A stretch of DNA of 64,000 nt from Renibacterium sp043789415 (GCF_043789415.1 NZ_JBDLLW010000001.1:1674001-1738000); one strand, 5' to 3'; numbered from the stretch's first letter, positions 17,290 through 27,085 are shown. Program-made: numbers and translations. The notes: generated by a model not told the origin, from the sequence alone.

Positions 17290-18266
17290 GCTTCCTGCAG
17301 CAGGTGTCCGAAGCTCTGCTGCCACGAGGCCATGGCCTTCCGTGTGGAGAAATCCGCACTACCCGTTGCAGAGAGCTCTTTGACCGAAAGAATCAACTGC
17401 TGCGCCACACTCATAGCGTCCTTCGCTGCGCTTCCAGCGCCTTGTACCGCTCCGACAACCATCGTGCTCTTGCCCTTGATGACGATGGTCGCAGCGAAGA
17501 GGAACACTCCCCGGGCTTCTTTGCTGGTGCCCGTCTTCAAGCCGATAATGCCGTCCACACCCAGCAAGGTATTGGTGTTATCCACCGGCCCATAACCAGG
17601 GATATTGGCGCTGGGTTCCTTAACGATCCCGGCAATCGCGGGGTTCTTCATGGCATGAGCGGCCAGCACCGCCAAATCACGCGCGGTGCTCGTCGTCGAT
17701 GGGTCATACCCACTCGCATCGGTTCCCACGGAGGTCGAGCTGAGCCCTAGCTCCTGGACTAAGGCCTGCGCGGCCTGCCGGTAAGCATCCAGTGAGCCAA
17801 AGGTCCAGATGGCCAGGCTGTCAGCAATATTATTTGCCGAAGGCAAGAGCATGGCTTCCAGCGCCTGCCGCAGGGTGAGCGTCATCCCTTGATAGACCGG
17901 CAGAACACTGCCGTTCATCGCCAGGTATTTCTCGTAGCGTTCGACGTCGGAAGCGCCGATCTCGAAAACCGGCCCGCTCTGCCCTACAGTGAGTGGCGTA
18001 TGCTTCAGGACCGTGAGCGCCGTGATGACTTTTGCGGTACTCGCAATCGCTGCCGGCGCCTGATTGCCTTGATTCACCAAGGGCAGAGTGGCGTCCACCG
18101 GCATAATGCTCGAGGCCGTCGAGGTCCAGTCCACCGAGAAACCGAATTCCGGGCTGCTCGACGAGCCAGCCTTGTTCTCCAGGGCGTTCATCGACAAAGC
18201 ACATGAACTGATCAAGACCAGCATCGAAAAAGCCATCGGGAGTTTCCACCAGGTTCTTTTGCTCAT
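17286..18266 (-). CDS. D-alanyl-D-alanine carboxypeptidase (S11 penicillin-binding protein)
   Basis: Trims the terminal D-Ala of peptidoglycan stem peptides outside the membrane. 326 residues with a signal region (LVLISSC resembles a lipobox). The three active-site motifs of S11 enzymes are present: SxxK as STAK in ASTAKVIT, SxN as SANN and KTG as KTGTS. It is short for a DacA-type enzyme because the C-terminal beta domain is missing. First gene of a pair with the LytR_C protein; the two-component system genes lie upstream in the same direction. Confidence 0.92.
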   Translation of the reverse strand: MSKRTWWKLPMAFSMLVLISSCALSMNALENKAGSSSSPEFGFSVDWTSTASSIMPVDATLPLVNQGNQAPAAIASTAKVITALTVLKHTPLTVGQSGPVFEIGASDVERYEKYLAMNGSVLPVYQGMTLTLRQALEAMLLPSANNIADSLAIWTFGSLDAYRQAAQALVQELGLSSTSVGTDASGYDPSTTSTARDLAVLAAHAMKNPAIAGIVKEPSANIPGYGPVDNTNTLLGVDGIIGLKTGTSKEARGVFLFAATIVIKGKSTMVVGAVQGAGSAAKDAMSVAQQLILSVKELSATGSADFSTRKAMASWQQSFGHLLQEA

Positions 18267-18353
18267 GCTCCCAAGCTATGAGCCGGATTTCCGCGTCTGG
18301 CCCCAGCTGTGTCACCGTTGAGCTACAACTCGGCTGATATCGTTCGCAGAAGT

Positions 18354-19886
18354 TCAGTGCGCCGGATCGGTTTCCGATGCTTGAAGAAAATCTACCCAGA
18401 AAACGGTGCCCTCAGGTGTACTGGAAACCGAAATACTGCCGCCCAGCAGTCGAAGGTTTTCCTTCACCAAGGCCAAACCAAGCCCGGTTCCACCGCTGTT
18501 GCGGGACCGATCGGATTTGTAGAAACGTTCAAATAGATGAGGCAGATCGGCTTCTGGTATGCCGGGGCCGAAGTCACGAACTTCGATCCGGCAGCGCTGC
18601 TCGAAAGACTGCACCGCAACCCTCGCGGTTCCGCCGCCGTGCGCAATAGCATTGGCGATCAAGTTTCCCACAATGACGTCGAAGCGGCGTGGGTCGGTGT
18701 CAATCCGGGCACTGCTCAGCTCTCCCCATTCCACGTGATCCAGCCAGGCACGCTCAGCGACCAGCAGACGAAGCCGTTCTGCGACGTCGAAAGGGAGCGT
18801 TTTCACCGCGATCTGTCCGGCGTCGAGCCTTGAAATCTCCAGCAGATCTTCGATCAGCGAAGCCAACCGGCGAGACGCCGAAGCCGTGACCCGACCCGCT
18901 TCGGCGAGATGAGCCGAGGAGGTCTCTGGATGATCCAGAAGATCGGCAATAGCCACCATGGCTGCCGTGGGAGTTCGCAATTCATGGGCAACATCGGCGA
19001 CGAACCTCTTGGCTCTGAAGTCCGATTGCTCCAATTCGGACATGCTCTTGCTGAGTCTGCGGGAGGTCTGATTGAAACTGTTGATCACGCCGTTCAACTC
19101 GCTCACCCCACTGCTCCGGAGCATGGTCGGTGAATGCGAAGTACCGAAGCCTTCCGCGGCTTTCTGCAGCGCGGTGACAGGTTTGAGGAGCTGACGGGAG
19201 AGCCAGAGCCCGATCAATGCTGCTCCCACCCCGATCAAAAGGGTCAATAGCCCGGCTGTGGCGGTCAACTGGGCAATCTGCTGATCTTGTTTATCCATGG
19301 GATACCGGCCGTAGAGCATGGTATTCAGGGTTCCCTCCGCCGACAGCGGAGAGGGAGATGCCGAAGAAGATGCCGTGGACGAAGCGTCAGAGGAGGCCTG
19401 CGGAAGAGAAGTCGTGGGCGGGCTAGCCGGCGGGATGCTCCCGGCGGAGAGCGTGATCGCCTTAGCCTGGGCCACCACGAAATAAGAGACACCGCCCTGG
19501 GTGATTCGGAGGAAACGAGGCAGAGCGCTCGAATAAGTATCAACTCGCAGGCTCTCCGGAATCATTGAGATATCAATATTCCCTTGGGAGAGCCCGAGCT
19601 CTGGGGAGCTCAGCAAGGTAGGGCCCTTGATACTTCGGATGCCCGAGAAAATCTCGGCCTCCGAGGATGGTTTGCCATAGATATCTCGGTCTATGACAGT
19701 CGGAAGCTGCTGATAGACATCGTCGAACTCACCGAGTAATTTGTTCTGCTCGGCTTCCAGAATATTGTCCCGCGCCGACCAGGTGGTCACCGCTCCTACG
19801 GTACCGGCAGCAAGAGCGGCTATCAGTGCGAACCCGAAGCCCAGCCGGAAGCTCAAGCTGCCGAAAAGGCGCCGAATCCTCCTCAT
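18354..19886 (-). CDS. Membrane sensor histidine kinase
   Basis: Phosphorylates the response regulator encoded just upstream. 510 residues: first membrane helix (about 12-36), extracytoplasmic sensor with a Ser/Pro/Thr-rich low-complexity stretch (about 150-185), second helix (about 208-230), HAMP (about 231-285), phospho-acceptor His301 in DVAHELRTP, N-box GNLIANAIAHGGG and G-boxes DFGPGIP and GGTGLGLALV. The ATG at 19886 overlaps the regulator stop as ATGA; the frame stays open further upstream within the regulator gene, which is not a better start. Signal unknown. Confidence 0.94.
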   Translation of the reverse strand: MRRIRRLFGSLSFRLGFGFALIAALAAGTVGAVTTWSARDNILEAEQNKLLGEFDDVYQQLPTVIDRDIYGKPSSEAEIFSGIRSIKGPTLLSSPELGLSQGNIDISMIPESLRVDTYSSALPRFLRITQGGVSYFVVAQAKAITLSAGSIPPASPPTTSLPQASSDASSTASSSASPSPLSAEGTLNTMLYGRYPMDKQDQQIAQLTATAGLLTLLIGVGAALIGLWLSRQLLKPVTALQKAAEGFGTSHSPTMLRSSGVSELNGVINSFNQTSRRLSKSMSELEQSDFRAKRFVADVAHELRTPTAAMVAIADLLDHPETSSAHLAEAGRVTASASRRLASLIEDLLEISRLDAGQIAVKTLPFDVAERLRLLVAERAWLDHVEWGELSSARIDTDPRRFDVIVGNLIANAIAHGGGTARVAVQSFEQRCRIEVRDFGPGIPEADLPHLFERFYKSDRSRNSGGTGLGLALVKENLRLLGGSISVSSTPEGTVFWVDFLQASETDPAH

Positions 19887-20593
19887 CGCTGCTGATCGAA
19901 TCGGTATCCGAATCCCCTGACCGTCACCACGATGCTGGGGTTCGCCGGATCTTCCTCGATCTTGCTTCGCAGTCGTTGCACCGATGCATCGACCATCCGG
20001 GATTCCAGCAGGTATTCCACCCCCCATACCGAGCGCAGCAACTGCTCCCGGCTTTGCACCTGGCCCGGATGCCGCGAGAGTTCGAGCAATAAGCGGATTT
20101 CAGTGGGTGAGAGGGCCAGTTGCTGCCCGTTCTTGGTCACCTGGAGGGCATCACGATCTATCCGCAAGGAGCCGTTGAGCACAATATCTGCCTGCTCAAC
20201 AGCAGGTTCGATTGAACCACGCCGCAAGACCGCTCGTATTCTCGCCTCAAGAATCACCGGTTCGACGGGCTTCACCACATAGTCGTCAGCTCCAGCCTCA
20301 AGACCGAGTACGACGTCGACGTCGTCGCCTCTCGCGGTCATCATAATGATCGGCAGCTGACGGTGCTGTCGAATCTGACGACACACTTGAAGGCCATCCA
20401 GATCCGGCAACATAAGATCCAAGATCAGCAATTCCGGTGGATTATCACCGAGCGCGGCTCGCACACCCTCCGCACCGAGATACACCCCTGAAACGCTGTG
20501 ACCTCGCTGCGAGAGCGCCAATCTGAAAGCGGAGTTGATATCGGGATCGTCCTCGACGATCAGAATCCTCGCCAAACCATCTCCTGTCATCAC
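19883..20593 (-). CDS. OmpR/PhoB-family response regulator
   Basis: DNA-binding partner of the downstream kinase. 236 residues: receiver domain with acidic pair EDD and phospho-acceptor Asp59 in LILDLMLPD, the Thr in MMTARG and Lys in VVKPVEP; then a winged helix with LSPTEIRLLLELSRHPGQ, RMVDASVQRLRSKIE and TVRGFGYRF. Translationally coupled to the kinase. Because a D,D-carboxypeptidase and a LytR_C gene follow, cell-envelope stress is a reasonable but unproven output. Confidence 0.95.
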   Translation of the reverse strand: MMTGDGLARILIVEDDPDINSAFRLALSQRGHSVSGVYLGAEGVRAALGDNPPELLILDLMLPDLDGLQVCRQIRQHRQLPIIMMTARGDDVDVVLGLEAGADDYVVKPVEPVILEARIRAVLRRGSIEPAVEQADIVLNGSLRIDRDALQVTKNGQQLALSPTEIRLLLELSRHPGQVQSREQLLRSVWGVEYLLESRMVDASVQRLRSKIEEDPANPSIVVTVRGFGYRFDQQR

Positions 20594-20773
20594 GCGCTGG
20601 CCGGTCGAAGATGCTCCATCGTGATGTGACTGGCTCAGCCGCTTACCAATGAGGCCAGTCTAGACCGCGGACATGGTCCCGCTAGGGCCCTGTTACAGAG
20701 CTGTAGCCTAGTCAGTGACAGCTTGAGACAAGGCGATCATTGTGTGCTGACCGCCATCAGGAAAGGACGAACA

Positions 20774-21301
20774 ATGACCGCCGATCTCAGCCCCGAGCTT
20801 GAGTCAGCCCTTCGGAAGGGCTTTGAGGAGCGGGATCGCAATAATATGGGTCCCACCATCGAGTACTTTCTGCGGCTTCTGGAAGAACACCCGGGAAACC
20901 CGGCAGTGCTCTATGAAGTGGGCGGTTCTTACGATACCGATGGCCAGGAAGAGCAAGCCGCCGGGTACTACGAACAAGCCCTGAAAAGCGGCTTGAGCGG
21001 AGACACCCGACGGCGTTGCCTACTGCAATACGGCTCGACTCTGCGAAATCTGGATCGGCATCAGGAGTCCTTGAAGATTCTGCTGCGAGCTCGAGAGGAG
21101 TTCCCGGAATCCGATTCCCTGCGGGTCTTTCACGCGCTCTCTCTTCACGCAGCAGAGCAGGCCGACAGTGCAATCGCTGAACTGCTGCTGCTCATCGCCG
21201 ATCGTCTGGACAGCGCCGAGATAGTCCGCTACGAAGCAGCGATCAGAGGGAACGCCGAGTACCTGCAGAGCCTGGGCAGCGCCCAGGCTCTAGAGGCCTA
21301 G
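20774..21301 (+). CDS. Tetratricopeptide-repeat protein (TPR_5-like)
   Basis: 175-residue soluble helical protein made mostly of TPR units: LYEVGGSYDTDGQEEQAAGYYEQAL and LLQYGSTLRNLDRHQESLKILLRA-type segments fit the TPR pattern. Such small cytoplasmic TPR proteins are common in actinobacteria and have no established role. ATG 20774 follows GGAAAGGA; the frame is open to 20723 without a better signal. Convergent with the ene-reductase gene (3 bp apart), with a hairpin inside its last codons. Confidence 0.8.
   Translation: MTADLSPELESALRKGFEERDRNNMGPTIEYFLRLLEEHPGNPAVLYEVGGSYDTDGQEEQAAGYYEQALKSGLSGDTRRRCLLQYGSTLRNLDRHQESLKILLRAREEFPESDSLRVFHALSLHAAEQADSAIAELLLLIADRLDSAEIVRYEAAIRGNAEYLQSLGSAQALEA
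21267..21291. terminator. Hairpin in the 3' end of the TPR gene, possible bidirectional terminator
   Basis: Perfect 11-bp arms AGAGCCTGGGC/GCCCAGGCTCT around AGC, lying within the final codons of the TPR gene and immediately beyond the end of the convergent ene-reductase gene. No T tract. Confidence 0.45.
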
Positions 21302-21304
21302 CGG

Positions 21305-22384
21305 TCACACCAAGCTGTCGACGTCCTCCGGGACGGTCGGGTAGTCGGTGTAGCCCTCGGCGGCGCCACCGAAGAACTTGCTCTGATCGACCTGATTGAA
21401 GGGGGCCCCGTTCTTCAGCCGCCAGACCAGATCCGGATTGGCCAGTGCCAGTTGGCCCACCGACTCGAGATCCGCGCGACCGGCTTCAATATCAGAGCCA
21501 ATGTCCTCGGCGGCGCGACCCGGACGATTCACAATCAGTTTCTGAGGCCAGTTCGCCCGGATCCATTCCAGAAGTTCCTCATCGCCGATGTGCATCAGAT
21601 GCAGATAACTCAGGCCCAGGGGCGCCAGCTCTTTGACCAGGTAGCGGTAGGTCTCGGCGTATTCCGCGCCTTCTTGGGTGCTTCCAGCGCCATTGTTCGG
21701 GGAAAAACGAATTCCTACCCGGTCGGCGCCGATTTCCTCCGCGGTGGCCCGGGCGATCTCGATCACCAGGCGAGCGCGGTTTTCCACGCTGCCACCGTAC
21801 TGATCGGTGCGCTGATTGCTGTTCTCAGAAAGGAACTGGTGCAGGAGGTAACCGTTTGCTGAATGGAGTTCGATGCCGTCGGCGCCCGCGGCGATCGCTG
21901 ATCGGGCCGCGGTGCGGAACTCTTCGATCACCGAAGCGATCTCTTCGGTGCTCAGCTCACGGGGAGTAGGCAGGTCTTTGACGCCGTTCAAGGTGTGCAT
22001 ATGACCTTCAGGGGTGATCGCCGAAGGTGCCACCGGCTGCAGGCCGCCTTGAGTGTTGTCCGGATGTGCGATCCTTCCGGCGTGCATCACCTGAATGTAC
22101 AGGGCACTCCCCTCGGCGTGCACGGCCTCCGCGACTCGGGACCAGCCTTCGATCTGTGCGTCATTGTAAATTCCGGGAGTGAGCATATAGCCCTGCCCTT
22201 GAGCAGAGGGCTGGGTGCCTTCGGTGATCAGCAGACCGAGCGAGGCCCGCTGCCGATAGTATTCGACCACCAGCGGAGTAGGCACCCCGTCCGCCGTCGC
22301 ACGATTTCGGGTCATCGGCGCCATCACCAACCGGTTCTTCAGTTCCCGGCGCCCTACTGTCACTGCATCCCACACATTGCTCAC
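21305..22384 (-). CDS. Old-yellow-enzyme-type alkene reductase (NADH:flavin oxidoreductase)
   Basis: FMN-dependent reductase of activated alkenes, nitro compounds or nitrate esters. 359 residues, full-length TIM barrel: NRLVMAPMTRNRA (flavin contacts), LLITEGTQPS, QVMHAGRIAHP (substrate-binding His region), HSANGYLLHQFLS and RFSPNNG. GTG start at 22384 with AAGGAGAAT upstream. The alpha/beta hydrolase gene lies upstream in the same direction, 152 bp away. A 12-bp inverted repeat ATGC-GTTT-GCAT sits in the promoter region. Confidence 0.94.
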   Translation of the reverse strand: MSNVWDAVTVGRRELKNRLVMAPMTRNRATADGVPTPLVVEYYRQRASLGLLITEGTQPSAQGQGYMLTPGIYNDAQIEGWSRVAEAVHAEGSALYIQVMHAGRIAHPDNTQGGLQPVAPSAITPEGHMHTLNGVKDLPTPRELSTEEIASVIEEFRTAARSAIAAGADGIELHSANGYLLHQFLSENSNQRTDQYGGSVENRARLVIEIARATAEEIGADRVGIRFSPNNGAGSTQEGAEYAETYRYLVKELAPLGLSYLHLMHIGDEELLEWIRANWPQKLIVNRPGRAAEDIGSDIEAGRADLESVGQLALANPDLVWRLKNGAPFNQVDQSKFFGGAAEGYTDYPTVPEDVDSLV

Positions 22385-22418
22385 TGCGATTCTCCTTAAC
22401 GATTTTCATCTCGAGTAC

Positions 22419-22430
22419 ATGCGTTTGCAT
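22419..22430. promoter_or_regulatory. Inverted repeat in the ene-reductase promoter region
   Basis: ATGCGTTTGCAT, 4-bp arms around GTTT, 35 bp upstream of the start codon. It could bind a regulator not identified here. Confidence 0.3.
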
Positions 22431-22536
22431 CTAAACTCACTGCGTAGAACCTCAGTCACTCAATCGTTATTCCCGAACTTGAATCCTGGTCCGACGACCG
22501 CCGTCACTCGCTCACCACGAGGAGCCTCAAGGAATT

Positions 22537-23403
22537 TCACCGTGGATCAGTTGCTGCGGTCGAGGTCTCCAGGAAGTCCAGAGCGATTTTTGCCACTTCA
22601 GCCCATCCCGAGTCTATGACCAGCGAATGTGCGCGAGCTGGCAGTTCAATGAGCTCTGTCGTTGAGGGATTTCTCCGCTGCAGTCTGAAAGCAGCACGGG
22701 AGAGCGCGGGAGGCACCGTGTGGTCCTTTTCCGCGGCGATCACCAGTAGCGGTCCGCGATCCGCGCGAGAGGTATCGGCTCTGGTCTCAGCAGCTGGATT
22801 GAAAGTCGCGGCCGCCACCTGGAAAAGTGGCATTCCGGAACCCGGCACCGAAAAGGTTCGGTAGAGTTCCGCTGCCTCCTGCTCGGAGACTGTATTGGCA
22901 AAGGCATAACGGAATTGCTTCGCCGTGAGCCTCACTTGACGGCGATAATTGGCCGGATTCCCGAGCACGGGCGCTGCTGCCTTGAGGGAGGAGAACGGCA
23001 GTTGCCAGACCCCCTTGATCGGACCGGGACTGATGGCCACCGAGGCTTTGGCGAGGCCCTGACCAGCTAGTTTCTGAACGATGAGTCCGCCGAAGGAGTG
23101 GCCGATCAGTACCGGCTTGCGATCTAACCGCGCGATGAATTCCGCAAAATGAGCGGTCACCGCAGCAACGGACTTTCCCGCGAAAACCGCCGGCGTCCTG
23201 AGCGCTTCTTCGATCGTCTCAGGATCGTCAGGCCAGTCCGGGGCGAAACCGATGAAACTGCTCGATTGAGCCAGCTCGATCCAGCGGTTCCAGCTCTCCG
23301 GCAAAAGCCAGAGCCCGTGCACCAGGATCAAAGGGGTTTTATCGCTGGCATTCAGCTGAGCTATACCGGCCAGTTCCCGGCGGGTCAAGGATGAAGTGCT
23401 CAT
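22537..23403 (-). CDS. Alpha/beta hydrolase
   Basis: 288-residue soluble hydrolase. Oxyanion motif LVHGLWLLPESW, nucleophile elbow GHSFGG (Ser103), acid residue region LLVIAAEKDHTVPP and catalytic His in ARAHSLVIDSG. Substrate unknown; similar proteins are haloperoxidase- or esterase-like. Divergent from a TetR gene with a 26-bp perfect palindrome between them that overlaps its leader, so repression by that TetR protein is likely. Confidence 0.9.
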   Translation of the reverse strand: MSTSSLTRRELAGIAQLNASDKTPLILVHGLWLLPESWNRWIELAQSSSFIGFAPDWPDDPETIEEALRTPAVFAGKSVAAVTAHFAEFIARLDRKPVLIGHSFGGLIVQKLAGQGLAKASVAISPGPIKGVWQLPFSSLKAAAPVLGNPANYRRQVRLTAKQFRYAFANTVSEQEAAELYRTFSVPGSGMPLFQVAAATFNPAAETRADTSRADRGPLLVIAAEKDHTVPPALSRAAFRLQRRNPSTTELIELPARAHSLVIDSGWAEVAKIALDFLETSTAATDPR

Positions 23404-23412
23404 TTTTACTCC

Positions 23413-23438
23413 TAGTAGATAGAACGTTCTATCTACTA
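23413..23438. promoter_or_regulatory. 26-bp perfect palindrome, probable TetR operator
   Basis: Left half TAGTAGATAGAAC, right half its exact reverse complement. It sits 10 bp upstream of the hydrolase start, between the divergent hydrolase and TetR genes. A partial copy (GGTAGAACGATC) lies at about 23467-23478 next to the TetR gene. Confidence 0.8.
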
Positions 23439-23497
23439 TCCGAATGAAAGAAGAATTTTGTCAAGTGGTAGAACGATCAGTCTGCTAAAGTGATCGC

Positions 23498-24100
23498 ATG
23501 ACGGAGGGGGTAAGCACTACGACGTCCGCAGCCCGGGAACGACTGCTAGCCACGGCGTCTTCACTCTTCTATCGGGAAGGGATCCACACGGTCGGCATCG
23601 ATAGGATCCTGGCTGAAGCCCAGGTCACCAGGGCCACCATGTACCGGCATTTTCCCGGTAAAGAAGATCTAGTCGAGGCGTATCTATCACGGGAAGACTC
23701 GATCATTCGCGGATATTTTCGCGACGCCGCGAGCGAAACCATCAAGAAAAGCGAACTGCTGCGCCTGGTAATCGAGTTTATCGCAGAGGATATCTCCAAG
23801 TACCACACCCGTGGCTGCCCGTTCATCAATGCCGCCGCTGAGTATCCTGACGCCTCAGGACGGGTCAGGGCCGTCATCAGTTCGCACCGCAATTGGTTTC
23901 GCCAGGCACTCAGCGAGGCGGCTGAAGCCTCGGGGGCCGAGCGGCCCGCGGAAGTGGCTGCCACTTTGATCCTGCTTCGGGACGCCGCCTTGGTGGGCGG
24001 CTATCTCGACGGCGTCGAGCAGACCAAGGCTGCGTTCGTCGACACCGCGCTGAAGCTGATAGGAAACGGACCGATCGAAGAACTACCGGAGCGTCATTAG
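23498..24100 (+). CDS. TetR/AcrR-family transcriptional regulator
   Basis: 200-residue repressor: N-terminal helix-turn-helix (about 12-58: RERLLATASSLFYREG, then ARVTRATMYRHF-like recognition helix reading TRATMYRHFPGKEDLV), then a helical ligand domain. Divergent from the alpha/beta hydrolase, with an extended palindromic operator between them. Probably controls that hydrolase and itself. Ends 12 bp before the convergent LAL regulator. Confidence 0.94.
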   Translation: MTEGVSTTTSAARERLLATASSLFYREGIHTVGIDRILAEAQVTRATMYRHFPGKEDLVEAYLSREDSIIRGYFRDAASETIKKSELLRLVIEFIAEDISKYHTRGCPFINAAAEYPDASGRVRAVISSHRNWFRQALSEAAEASGAERPAEVAATLILLRDAALVGGYLDGVEQTKAAFVDTALKLIGNGPIEELPERH

Positions 24101-24112
24101 CGGCACCGGCGC

Positions 24113-27085
24113 CTAGTCAGCCGGCGGACCCACCCTGGAAAGCCTTGCGCTCGAAAGCACTGCGGCTTCGGTGCGAGTGGCCACCCCGAGTTTGCGCAGG
24201 ATCGCGGAAACGTGGACGCTCGCGGTCTTGGTACTGATAAACAAGCGCTCACCAATTTGTCGATTACTGAGACCCTCGGAGATCAGCGCCAGGACTTGAC
24301 GTTCTCGCGCTGTCAGTTCTTCGGAGTTCGGAGCACCGCGCTTTCGACCTTGACCAGCCAACGCCAACCCGGCTGCGGCTGCGAGCTCCTCTGCCCATTG
24401 GCTGACCAATCGGGCGCCCAGCTCCTCGGCCGCCTCCACGGCCCGCGTCAGAGCCTGCTGCGCTGCTTCCCGATCACCCCGCGCAAGCAGCGCTGCTCCC
24501 AGCCGATAGGCAGCGTAGGGTCGGAGAATAGCCTGAGCATCCGGAGCTGCTATGCGCTGCACGGCCCGGCGCCACGCCTCGGGATCATCGCCGGTTCGAT
24601 GAGCTCCGGCAAGTTCTGCCTCCACCAAGGACTCCCAGATCCCGATAGTGGGCCAAAAAGAACTGCGCTTCACAAGGGCTCGCCACTGCTGCTCCCGAGC
24701 ATCCAAATCTTGCAGAGTGAGTTCGGCGAGCTCACTGCCGGGCGGGAAACCTCCTGCCAGTAATTTTTCTCTGAGCTTTGCCAGCACCCGGGCCGCGATG
24801 CCCAGCAGCGGCAAGTCATAGGCGGGTGCAAAGCAATGCTCTGAATCAGAGAGGTGTCGGGTGACCGCCCAGGCGGCCTCCAGCTCTCCCACCGCGAAGA
24901 GCACTTCCGCAGTGACCAGCGCGCTCTGCATTTTGGTCTGCAGTTCCTGGGCCGCTAATCGTTCCATCGGGCCACGCCAACCGCGATAGAGTTCGGCTGC
25001 CCGCTGCGGATCGCCTCTCCACAGAGTTAAGAGCATCTTCGACTGCCGCAGGTAGACCAGGAAAGCCAAAGGCGGCTCGAGTGCCAGAGTCCGATCCAGC
25101 ACTTCTTCCGCCAGCTCCCAGCGGCCAAGCGCAATCAAAGGGTCCACTGCGTTGGAAGCCATCAGCGCACCAGAACTGCGCTCGACGCCCAAAGCCTTGG
25201 CCCGGGCGACCCCTTCGGTAGCCAGAGCGACGGATTCCTCATACCTCCCCAGCAGATTCGTCATATCAGAGGCATTGACCCGGTACCTCAGTAAAGCGCT
25301 TCCATCGCCCTCGGCGAGGTGCTCCGCCGAGCTCATCACGGTAAGCCCAGCCTCCAGTTCACCCAAATGCGCCAGACTGCAACCGCTGATGCTTGCGGCT
25401 ATCGAAAGCTCCCGGGTCGAACAACCTCGCGCCGCCTCACTGGCCTGCTCGGTAAGGCGAATCGCCTCCTGGAACCTGCCATGAATCATCTGCCGCGCAC
25501 CCAGGCTGTTGAGCAAATTCGCCCGCAAGTACTGCGGGGCGTCTTCAGGCAGCAAGGACAGGGCTTCTTCCAGCAGTTCAACCGAGCCGGTTTTACTGAT
25601 CGTGGTGAGGTAGGCGGCTTTATCGCGCAATAATTTCACCTGAATCAGCGCTGATCGCGGTTCCGGATCGGCGATCGCTGAATCGAGCATCGCAATCGCC
25701 CGCTCGCTATCCCCGGCATTGCGCAATGCACTGGCGGCCCGCCGAGTGAGCTCGACCCTGGACGCTCCGGCCAGCTCAGCAGCTTGGGGTAACTCGTCCC
25801 ACAGCTCCAAAAGCCTTTCGGCCAACTGCGCTTCGCTGGCAAAGGCATAGCTGGCATGCGCTTGGGCCATCGCGAGGAGCGTCGCGGGGAAGGCCTGGCG
25901 AGGGTTTCTGGCCGATATCCAGTGATACGAAATCTCAGCCGCAACCGGGGTCTCTGAAGCACTTTCCTGCAAGGCCTCGGCAAAGGCCGCGTGGAATCGC
26001 AGTCTTTCACCGGGCAGTAAATCGGTGTAGATAGCTTCACGCACCAGAGCGTGCCTGAAGGCATAACTATCGCCCTCCGCCAGCAGAACACTCGCGGAAA
26101 CCGCTTCGCGCAGTGTCGAATCGAGTGCTCCGGCGTCTCCATCGAAGACTTTCTCCACGAGTTGATGAGCCACCCTCACTCCGCCGACCGAGATCAGTCG
26201 CAGGGTCCGCTGAGTCTCCGAAGAAAGCCGTTCATAACGAGCCAGTAGAAGCTCTCTCAGGGTGTCCGGCAAATCGGCTTCACTGCAGGTTTCATCCAGA
26301 CCCAAGAGCTCCTCGACGAAGAACGGTACGCCCTCACTGCGCTCGAAAACATTTTCCACCGCTGCCGTGCCGAGTTGACTGCCGAGGATCTCCCTCGCCT
26401 GCGCGGCTACCTGATCTCGGGACAGCCTGCCGATCTCATGCCTGACCACTCGACGGGTGCGTTCCAGCTCAGTGAGAAATCCGCGGACCGGATGCCCACG
26501 CGGCACATCCTCACTGCGATAACTCAGTAAGAGCATCACCCGATCACAACTGAGCGCACGGATGATGAAGGACAGCAGGCGGAGTGTGCCGCTGTCAGCC
26601 CAATGAAGATCTTCCACAATGGCCAGCACGGGACGGTCACGCGCGAAGGTCTCCAAAATCACTGCAACGGTCTCGTGTAATCTGCCAAGCCCCGCAGTGC
26701 CGACTGCACCGACCGAGGGATGGGATTCAGGCTGTTCCGAACCCGCGAGCGAAGGCAATAAGGTGGCGAGCACATCACGGCCCGGACCAGCGGCCTCCAG
26801 CACGGTCTGCGCCCCGAGCTGAGCGACCAATTGCCGGATCAGATCGATGATCGGGGCATAGGGAACGGCGACTTGGCCCAGGTCCACGCATTGACCACTG
26901 ATCACCAAGGCCGAGGGTTTGATGTTGCGACGAAAGTTCTCAATCAGCCTGGTTTTACCAATCCCGGCTTCTCCGCTCAGCACCACCGCTCGCGGTTCAC
27001 CAGCTTCAACCGCGGCAAAATGCTCGTGTAAGACCAAGAGGTCGGCCTCTCGGCCGACCATCTTCGGGCTCGTCACCGGCAGCAT
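24113..27085 (-). CDS. LAL-type LuxR-family regulator with AAA/NTPase domain
   Basis: Large ATP-dependent transcription activator of about 990 residues. N-terminal VGREADLL motif, Walker A GEAGIGKTR, Walker B LAIVEDLHWAD (NTPase about 1-280), long helical TPR-like middle, and a C-terminal GerE/LuxR helix-turn-helix (LTARERQVLALISEGLSNRQ and STKTASVHVSAILRKLGVATR). Length is typical for LAL proteins. Start is ATG 27085; the preceding GTG at 27088 is an alternative. No target gene is obvious. Confidence 0.92.
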   Translation of the reverse strand: MLPVTSPKMVGREADLLVLHEHFAAVEAGEPRAVVLSGEAGIGKTRLIENFRRNIKPSALVISGQCVDLGQVAVPYAPIIDLIRQLVAQLGAQTVLEAAGPGRDVLATLLPSLAGSEQPESHPSVGAVGTAGLGRLHETVAVILETFARDRPVLAIVEDLHWADSGTLRLLSFIIRALSCDRVMLLLSYRSEDVPRGHPVRGFLTELERTRRVVRHEIGRLSRDQVAAQAREILGSQLGTAAVENVFERSEGVPFFVEELLGLDETCSEADLPDTLRELLLARYERLSSETQRTLRLISVGGVRVAHQLVEKVFDGDAGALDSTLREAVSASVLLAEGDSYAFRHALVREAIYTDLLPGERLRFHAAFAEALQESASETPVAAEISYHWISARNPRQAFPATLLAMAQAHASYAFASEAQLAERLLELWDELPQAAELAGASRVELTRRAASALRNAGDSERAIAMLDSAIADPEPRSALIQVKLLRDKAAYLTTISKTGSVELLEEALSLLPEDAPQYLRANLLNSLGARQMIHGRFQEAIRLTEQASEAARGCSTRELSIAASISGCSLAHLGELEAGLTVMSSAEHLAEGDGSALLRYRVNASDMTNLLGRYEESVALATEGVARAKALGVERSSGALMASNAVDPLIALGRWELAEEVLDRTLALEPPLAFLVYLRQSKMLLTLWRGDPQRAAELYRGWRGPMERLAAQELQTKMQSALVTAEVLFAVGELEAAWAVTRHLSDSEHCFAPAYDLPLLGIAARVLAKLREKLLAGGFPPGSELAELTLQDLDAREQQWRALVKRSSFWPTIGIWESLVEAELAGAHRTGDDPEAWRRAVQRIAAPDAQAILRPYAAYRLGAALLARGDREAAQQALTRAVEAAEELGARLVSQWAEELAAAAGLALAGQGRKRGAPNSEELTARERQVLALISEGLSNRQIGERLFISTKTASVHVSAILRKLGVATRTEAAVLSSARLSRVGPPAD

